The notes under the pieces were generated by a model. The model made no database searches and had not been told where the DNA came from. It saw only the letters and a list, made by a program, of their open reading frames with translations. From Chrysogorgia sp. JL179-B06 (Eukaryota; Cnidaria; Anthozoa; Scleralcyonacea; Chrysogorgiidae): a stretch of DNA of 64,000 nucleotides. The stretch spans positions 432,001-496,000 of the forward strand of contig JAYKKM010000381.1 of assembly GCA_035772405.1 (NCBI GenBank), in the 5' to 3' direction. This document shows, one piece after another, positions 58,206 through 64,000 of this stretch (within the stretch, counting starts at the first letter, position 1; every line of letters starts with the position of its first letter). Position numbers and translations under genes: made by a program.

Positions 58206-59470
58206 AACGAGAATAACTTTTCCACATTTGCAGGAAGGGACATCCATATCTGAGTGTTACAATATTAAATATACGAGTGGTGTCTCAAAATTAACATTTT
58301 CTAGTTCCGAACTCGAGCTGTGTACGTTGTCTTCTTATCCATCATCATTTTCCCCATCACGCTCGACAAGTAGCTCCGGAACGTCGTCAGGATACGCTTC
58401 AACGATCCAATCAGTCTTTAAGTTAGGGAGCCAAATTCTAGCCCCATAGTTTGCTCTGGCTGTGTGCTTTCGTAGACTGCTGCTACATGGCGGCAAGAGG
58501 GAATTGTCAACAACCTTGTGCTCTTTGCTCATCTTTCTCCAGAAAATAGCTGACCTTGCCTCGTTCACTTGTTCGGTTTTCTTTTCTCCATACAGGAAGC
58601 ACACATACTTTTCAATGGCACCAAATATCTCGTCAGACACATGCATCTCCGGCTGAAAATGTCCAAGAACACTGGATCTTTGCTCGCTTGTTTCCAGCAG
58701 AAGGGCTTCCGTTTGCGTAAAAAACTTGCCACATAATCATTTCCAGTAAATGCATGGTAAGACTACACGAGTTCAATCAGGTGAAGGAGCTTTCTTGTCT
58801 TGCCAGAACCGTTGTCGATGTAGACTTCACATTCCTGATTGGAATTTAAGTAAAATGATGCGAATATCGATATCACCAGAACTTGATCGTACCACACAGG
58901 TTATTGGTTGGTCATCACTGCTCCTTGCAACATGCTGAATCAAATACGCAATTTTAGTATCAGCCTCCTCGTGGTCTGTTGCTATAGTTCCCTTACACAA
59001 AAAGAACCGTTTTGCGTTATCTTTAGGCAGGCGTTCCCCCCTAGCGAAGTATACAACACCCTCTCCCAGTTGATTCCTATTTTGAACCCACACTTCTTCG
59101 ATAAGCTGAAACAGTCGCTCTTTGTTGTCGCCGTTGCCAAGAAACTTCTTAAAATCAGCAGGTATACACGCACATTCTCACTCCTAATAACGACCTTGTA
59201 CGTATATCACATGCAACGTAGACGATGTTATACTGCCTTGGAAGATCTGAGAAGAGTCGTAATGAAACATCTTTAAGTGTCTACGTGAATAATGGCTGCG
59301 AGATGGAGAATATAGATTCTGCGAGCATGTGGATCGTCGGGCAGTTGCGCATCGTTTCAATCAATGAAGTTAACGCGGATTGAACAGCTCGCTTTTGGCG
59401 TTTTTTTTTCTGATTCCATCGCATGTTGCCATCGATAGTGGGACTGGTGCAAGCGGGTTACAAAATCGGA
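58206..59470 (-). pseudogene. Left-arm copy of the EEADTK/TGND family gene
   Basis: On the minus strand: KCGFKIGINWERVLYTSLGG (59110 region), DHEEADTKIAYLIQHVARSS and VVRSSSGDIDIRIILL (58827-59093), then after a frame break MHVSDEIFGAIEKYVCFLYG and ARSAIFWRKMSKEHK (58335-58646). It is the same gene as in the right arm, but several frameshifts separate the pieces. Uncharacterised family that recurs in marine invertebrate genomes. The acidic motifs EEADTK, SGDIDI and FTGND recall PIN/FEN-like nuclease sites, which is inference. Confidence 0.65.
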
Positions 59471-59879
59471 GAACGTCAACAACATCGTAATTGTGTTGAA
59501 GAATGACTTTATTGATCCCTTCAGGATTGACTTGGACCACGACAAATTGTACAACCTTGCCTCTGGTAGCTCCTTACCAGACGACGTAGCAGAAAGCCTT
59601 TTGTCTGTTCAAGAGCGTGGAACATTGTTGTGAGACAAATTATTTGAGCGATTAAACTCAGAGTTCCGAGGAAGATCTTTATTTCAGTCCCATAAAACGA
59701 GTTCAAACGAAGAGTTTTACGGACGTCAGCGTAAGAAACAAAAGGTGTCTGCGAAAGGTAAATCTAAGGAAATCAGGCTGTTCCGCGGGACATTCTTGGT
59801 CTTCTTGCTGCCAAGTCACAACAACAGAATGCTGCGATAAACATCGATAAAGCCCTGTATTACCCGCTTGCACCAGTCC

Positions 59880-61313
59880 CACTATCGATGGCAACATGCG
59901 ATGGAATCGCATGAGAAGAAAAACCGCCAAAAACAAGCTGTTCAATGCCGCGTTAACTTCATTGATTGAAAACGATGCGCAACTGCCCGACGATCCACAT
60001 GCTCGCAGAGCCTATATATTCTCGATCTCGCAGCCATTATTCGTAGCATGGTTAAGGTACCAAACACGTTTAAAGATGTTGCATTACGACTCTTCTCAGA
60101 TCTTCCAAGGCAGTATAACATCGTCTATGTTGCATGTGATACGTACAAGGTCGTTATTAGGAGTGAGAATGTGCGTGTACACTGCAAAAAAATTTGAGTT
60201 AAATGAACTCAAAACACTGAGTAAAATGTGCACCCACAGTGACTCAGTATGTTGAGTCAATTTTACTCACGTGGTATTAGTTTATCGATCAATAAAGAAC
60301 AGTGAATGAAACCTCCGAGGTGATAGCGACAAGTTTGTTATTAGGAGTGAGAATGTGCGTGTATACCTGCTGATTTTAAGAAGTTTCTTGGCAACGGTGA
60401 CAACAAAGAGCGACTGTTTGAGCTTATCGAAGAAGTGTGGGTTCAAAATAGGAATCAACTGGGAGAGCGTGTTGTATACTTCGCTAGGGGGGAACGCCTG
60501 CCTCAAGATAACGCAAAACGGTTCTTTTTGTGTAAGGGAACTAGCAACAGACCACGAGGAGGCTGATACTAAAATTGCGTATTCAGCATGTTGCAAGGAT
60601 CAGTGGTGACCAACTGCAACAACCTGTCTGGTACGATCAAGTTCTGGTGATATCGATATTCCCATAATTTTACTTGGAATGGAACCAATCAGGAATGTGG
60701 AAGTCCACATCGACAACGGTTCTGGCAAGACAAGAAAGCTCCTTCGCCTGAACTCGTGTAGTCTTACCAATCAGGAAAAGAAAGCATTGGTTGGACTCCA
60801 TGCATTTACTGGAAATGATTATGTTGCACGTTTTTTACGCAAAGGGAAGCCCTTCTGCTGGAAACAAGCGAGCAAAGATCCAGTGTTCTTGGACATTTTC
60901 AGCCGGTTGTGGACGGAGATGCATGTGTCTGACGAGATATTTGGTGCCATTGAAAAGTATGTGTGCTTTCTGTATGGAGAAAAGAAAACCGAACAAGTGA
61001 ACGAGGCAAGGTCAGCTGTTTTCTGGAGTAAGATGAGCAAAGAGCACAATGTTGTTGACATTTCCCTCTTGCCGCCATGTAGAAGTCTACGAAAGCACAC
61101 AGCCATGTGGCTAGAATTTGGAGAAAGGCATGGTACGCAATTATGGCATTGGAGGATCCACAGTTCCATGGTTGGCTCCCTAACTTAAAGACCGATTGGA
61201 TAGTTGAAGCGTATCCTGACAACGTTCCGGAGCTAGTTGTCGAGCGTGATTGGGAAAGTGATGACGTATACGAAGAAGACAACGCATACAGCTCGAGTTC
61301 GGATAATGAATAA
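59880..61313 (+). pseudogene. Right-arm copy of the EEADTK/TGND family gene
   Basis: Starts around 59870 (YYPLAPVPLSMATCDG in one frame), and is broken repeatedly up to about 60600. A long open part, 60679-61188, encodes IDNGSGKTRKLLRLNSCSL, KALVGLHAFTGNDYVARFLR, KGKPFCWKQASKDPVFLDIF and MHVSDEIFGAIEKYVCFLYG. A last frame, 61107-61313, ends in an acidic Ser-rich tail. The segment at about 60181-60330 (CACTGCAAAAAAATTTGAG) is an insertion flanked by repeated AGGAGTGAGAATGTGCGTGTA, absent from the left arm. Family and possible nuclease role as for the left copy; no intact version exists in this window. Confidence 0.7.
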
Positions 61314-61789
61314 TAAAAGTACTGTAACTAACCAATTAGAAAATGTTAATTTTGAGACACCCTGGATGTCCCTTCCAAATGTAGAAAAGTTATTCCCGTT
61401 AATTTGATAAGCATCACGATTTATTTCAAATTACATATTTGCATGAAAACGAGGCTATATTCAGAATATAGTCAAATACAGGCTCAGTTATATTTTTTGT
61501 AAAATATACCTCGCCAGTTGGATTCTATATACAAAACTGGTCCAGTAGACCTGTTTTTCTGGGATTCCTAGTAATAATAACAAAATATTTAAAACTAACT
61601 AATTTTACACGGAAATTAGGCTAAATTGCGCAATATCTCTTAAAAGCAGCCTTGTCTGCCTGAATAACATCCAGATTCGAGTTCTTCGTCAAAAACTGGT
61701 CTAGAAAATCCTACTCCCGTAAATTACCCGCTCAGGTGATACCTACCTCACTCACCGCCCGGACTAATATAAATCTAAAATGTACAGTA

Positions 61790-62350
61790 TCTGTAAATTG
61801 TATCTAAAGAATATATAAAAATTATCTAAAAAGTACCGATAGGCCTTTGTTTTAAAAAGAACAGCAGATGTCGACTGTAATTAATCTCAAGTGGTAAACT
61901 GTTATATAAGATAGCACCACTATATGGTAAAGTTTTCCTACTAATGTTTAGTTTAGCTGAAGGTGTAACACGATTTGCACTGACGATTTTAGCATAAACA
62001 TATCACTGATATATTTAGGTGTCATTTTGTTTATGGATTTGTATACCATAATTGATTTTCTTAACATGATTCTTTGTTGGACAGGAAGTATTCCAGCAGT
62101 TTTAAAAAGTGGTCCAGATCATGATGTTAGTTTAGGTTTGTTGTAAATAACTCTCAGAGCCAGTTTCTGTAACTTGTGAATGCGACCGATGTCGCCAAAC
62201 AGTGCAACATTATAGTCAATGCGGGGTTGCAAGAAGCATTTGTAGTAGAGTAATCTAATATCAATCGGTAGATGCTCTTCAATTCGATTTAGTGGATGTA
62301 TTCCTTTAATTAAAGACTTGGCAAATTTATCAATTTGATGTTTCCATAAT
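61790..62350 (-). pseudogene. LINE RT C-terminal fragment
   Basis: Minus strand: LLWKHQIDKFAKSLIKGI, then LPIDIRLLYYKCFLQPRIDY, NVALFGDIGRIHKLQKLALR and after a TGA GPLFKTAGILPVQQRIMLRK. This post-RT region is typical of CR1/RTE-like LINEs. It has an in-frame stop, is 5'-truncated at about 62350, and its 3' region was hit by the palindrome at 57831-61766. Confidence 0.75.
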
Positions 62351-62352
62351 AG

Positions 62353-62640
62353 ATATCTAGAGATATTTAAACTTTTGTGATATGCAAATGAAATAATCTA
62401 TGACGTAAAGAGCTTTACACATTTTTGGGAAATCAAGAAATTAGAAATTAATTTGGCATCACTATTTCGATGAAATAATGTTAGGTTTCACGAAATGTCG
62501 TAATGTGCAAAGTCTCAAGTGCTTCAGTCGTAGAATAATTTCAAAGATATATACTTGATTTTCTAAAAATGTGTAAAGCTCTTTACGTCATAGGTTATTT
62601 CATTTGCATATCACAAAAGTCTAAATATCTCAAGAACGAC
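62353..62640. mobile_element. Foldback MITE between two LINE tails
   Basis: AGATATTTAAACTTTTGTGATATGCAAATGAAATAA...GAGCTTTACACAT pairs with ATGTGTAAAGCTC...TTATTTCATTTGCATATCACAAAAGTCTAAATATCT; arms about 80 bp. Confidence 0.8.
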
Positions 62641-63170
62641 GTGAGATTAAAGATTTAATTTTCCTGTACAAGACTCTCTACGGACTCACCGACCTCGATG
62701 TTTCCAATTTTGTTTCTTTCGTTAGTCATAGCCATACCCGTCTTTGTAATAACCCCAACCTGATGCTTAAAGTTCCGTCATGTAAAACAAAAACTTTTCA
62801 ATCCTCCTACTTCAACCGAATCGTCCCACTCTGGAACTCTATTTGTAAAACAGCACCACCCAGTAGCTTCTGCAGTCTTAGCACCTTCAAGAGATTCCTT
62901 TCAAAAACCTATAAATTAGAACTAACCTCAACATTTGACATTCATATGCCATGCACAGGGCCTCCGTTTTGTAATATAGTTTTCTTATTTCCTTTTAATT
63001 TTCAACGGGAGAGCGCCTCGCATGGGTCCCTGAGTCCCGTTCGCGCTCTTCCCGTTTGGGTAACCTACTTAGCGTATGTTTTATATGTAATTTCTGTTGT
63101 GTAGGTTTATTTAATGTAGAGTACCCAATAAAGCCGTTATAAAAAAAAAAATTAAATAAAAAAAAAAAAG
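62641..63170 (+). pseudogene. LINE 3' end with poly(A) signal and tail
   Basis: Plus strand: IFLYKTLYGLTDLDVSNFV, then LMLKVPSCKTKTFQSSYFNR, IVPLWNSICK and FKRFLSKTY, the carboxy end of a LINE ORF2. The 3' UTR contains AATAAA (63127-63132) and an A-rich tail (63140-63170). Only the last 120 or so codons remain; orientation is opposite to the LINE at 61790-62350. Confidence 0.75.
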
Positions 63171-63179
63171 AAGAGATAT

Positions 63180-63680
63180 GAAAGAGGAGTTCATTACTAA
63201 CTTCTTATTAACCGAGAGCGCGGTAATACGGGAAAATATCAGACCGAGGTCTTGACAGTAGGGACCGAGCCCGTAGGACGAGGTTCGTACATAAAAGACC
63301 GAGGTCTGATATTTTTCAGTAATGACCAAGCGGTCGAGGTTAATAAGAGGTTTATTATATGGCATGGATTTTTTAAACAACATACTTTACATACGTTTTG
63401 AGTGACAGAATCGTCATTTTCATTCTTGTTCTTGTTCTTCTATTGCTTTCATGACAGTAATACTCTCATTTAGATTGTTCATCGTCCGGCTCGTACATAA
63501 TTTAGTGCTTAATTTACTAAATTCGTTCAATTTTTGCAGCTTTTCAAAGTTTCCTATCGTTGTTCGCTCCTTTGTAAACAAAATGCCTGACAAAATCCGT
63601 AATACCGGAATTGGCACGTGACGTGTCTCACCCAATCAGAGCACGCAATTTCACCGGAAGTAGCTTGTGCGATATAAAGG
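63180..63680. repeat. Dispersed repeat, copy 2 (copy 1 at 8.7 kb)
   Basis: Colinear with 8695-9350, including the hairpin (63212-63345) and GGCACGTGACGTG...AGAGCACGCAATTTCACCGG. It lacks the telomere-like block and other internal sequence of copy 1. Confidence 0.8.
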
Positions 63681-64000
63681 AATTTTTGTGTGAAATGTGC
63701 CTAGAAAACGATTTTCGCTGCACACATCTTGAAACCAATGATTTCTTTCATAAAGTCATAGAGGAACATGCCAATTCAAACAATCAAGGTGGCCCCATGT
63801 GATAAGTGTGCACAGGAAGGAGAAATCGACGTTATTCTGGCGATGACGTCATCAATAGTTAGGAAAAACAAAAATTTTGGAAATTCCTAGCCTCCTTCGC
63901 AGGCATCAGGAAATTCCAAAATTTGACAATACGATCAGATAGACCTACATTAGAGGACAAAACAACTCTATTATGCTGATTACTTTCAGTCACTCATTAC
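63680..64000. other. Window end; short ORF only
   Basis: A frame running out of the repeat (to about 63802) encodes FLCEMCLENDFRCTHLETND and stops soon after. No family was recognised and it may be an exon edge or chance. TCCTTCGCAGGCAT near 63895 is followed by a short inverted GGAAATTCC pair. Confidence 0.35.

Larger units (their letters stand above)
57831..61766. mobile_element. 3.9-kb palindromic element, arms of about 1.6-1.9 kb
   Basis: The ends TAGTCCGGGCGGTGAGTGAG and CTCACTCACCGCCCGGACTA are perfect complements. Similarity continues inward: ACAGGTCTACTGGACCAGTTTTGTAT at 58058 against 61522, and further blocks to about 59460 / 59875. The centre (about 59460-59875) is unique. Each arm holds a broken copy of the same gene in opposite orientation. 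It lies in the 3' part of a LINE (61790-62350). The flanks GAATATA / TAATATA may be a short target duplication. Confidence 0.85.

Overview
The window looks like repeat-rich nuclear DNA of a marine invertebrate, most likely an anthozoan cnidarian. It is AT-rich and has spliced exons with GT/AG borders and vertebrate-type TTAGGG-like repeats. It carries LINE, Penelope-like, hAT, pogo-like and Harbinger-derived elements, a HIRAN-domain gene, and a DZIP3-type HEPN + NB-ARC + TPR gene of the kind expanded in corals and anemones. There are no bacterial features. The species assignment is inference.

Layout. 1-1.1 kb: tandem satellite of about 190 bp. 1.6 kb: one exon resembling the C-terminal part of the splicing factor crooked neck (CRNKL1), minus strand. 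2.15-4.39 kb: foldback element whose inverted ends carry a 20-bp minisatellite. 4.4-8.2 kb: three copies of a palindromic repeat, a long poly-T tract and a MITE. 8.7-13.5 kb: nested MITEs, foldbacks and a degenerate telomere-like block. 13.5-20 kb: mostly non-coding, with hairpins, a 50-bp tandem repeat and tRNA-derived SINE-like repeats.

20-33 kb: the main host gene, on the minus strand. Exon 1 (32957-32198) encodes a DZIP3-like HEPN domain. A phase-matched intron of 6.3 kb leads to exon 2 (25861-22305) with NB-ARC, a linker and 11 TPR units. A LINE tail supplies the present stop codon, and a decayed TPR continuation survives on the far side of the LINE plus a MITE. The intron holds a duplicated HEPN 3' end, a Harbinger-derived MITE and a Penelope-like fragment.

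33-38 kb: three (AT)n tracts, with two Penelope-like elements (GIY-YIG) meeting tail to tail at one of them, then a LINE tail interrupted by a hAT MITE. 38.8-47.1 kb: an older dispersed repeat split by a 5'-truncated LINE (with target duplication), itself split by an apparently intact 3.2-kb hAT transposon with a 795-codon transposase. 48.6-51.4 kb: a Penelope-like element with a 13-bp target duplication inside TTAGG-like minisatellite. 51.5-54.6 kb: one foldback hit by two TTAA-targeting elements, with empty sites visible in its other arm. 55.1-57.3 kb: a pogo-like TIR element (TA duplication) that carries a HIRAN-domain gene and a divergent Cys-rich ORF. 57.8-61.8 kb: a giant palindrome with broken copies of one uncharacterised gene in both arms. 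61.8-64 kb: LINE tails and a second copy of the 8.7-kb repeat.

Most of the window is therefore mobile-element sequence. The plausible host functions are the HEPN-NB-ARC-TPR receptor-like gene, the crooked-neck exon and possibly the HIRAN gene.
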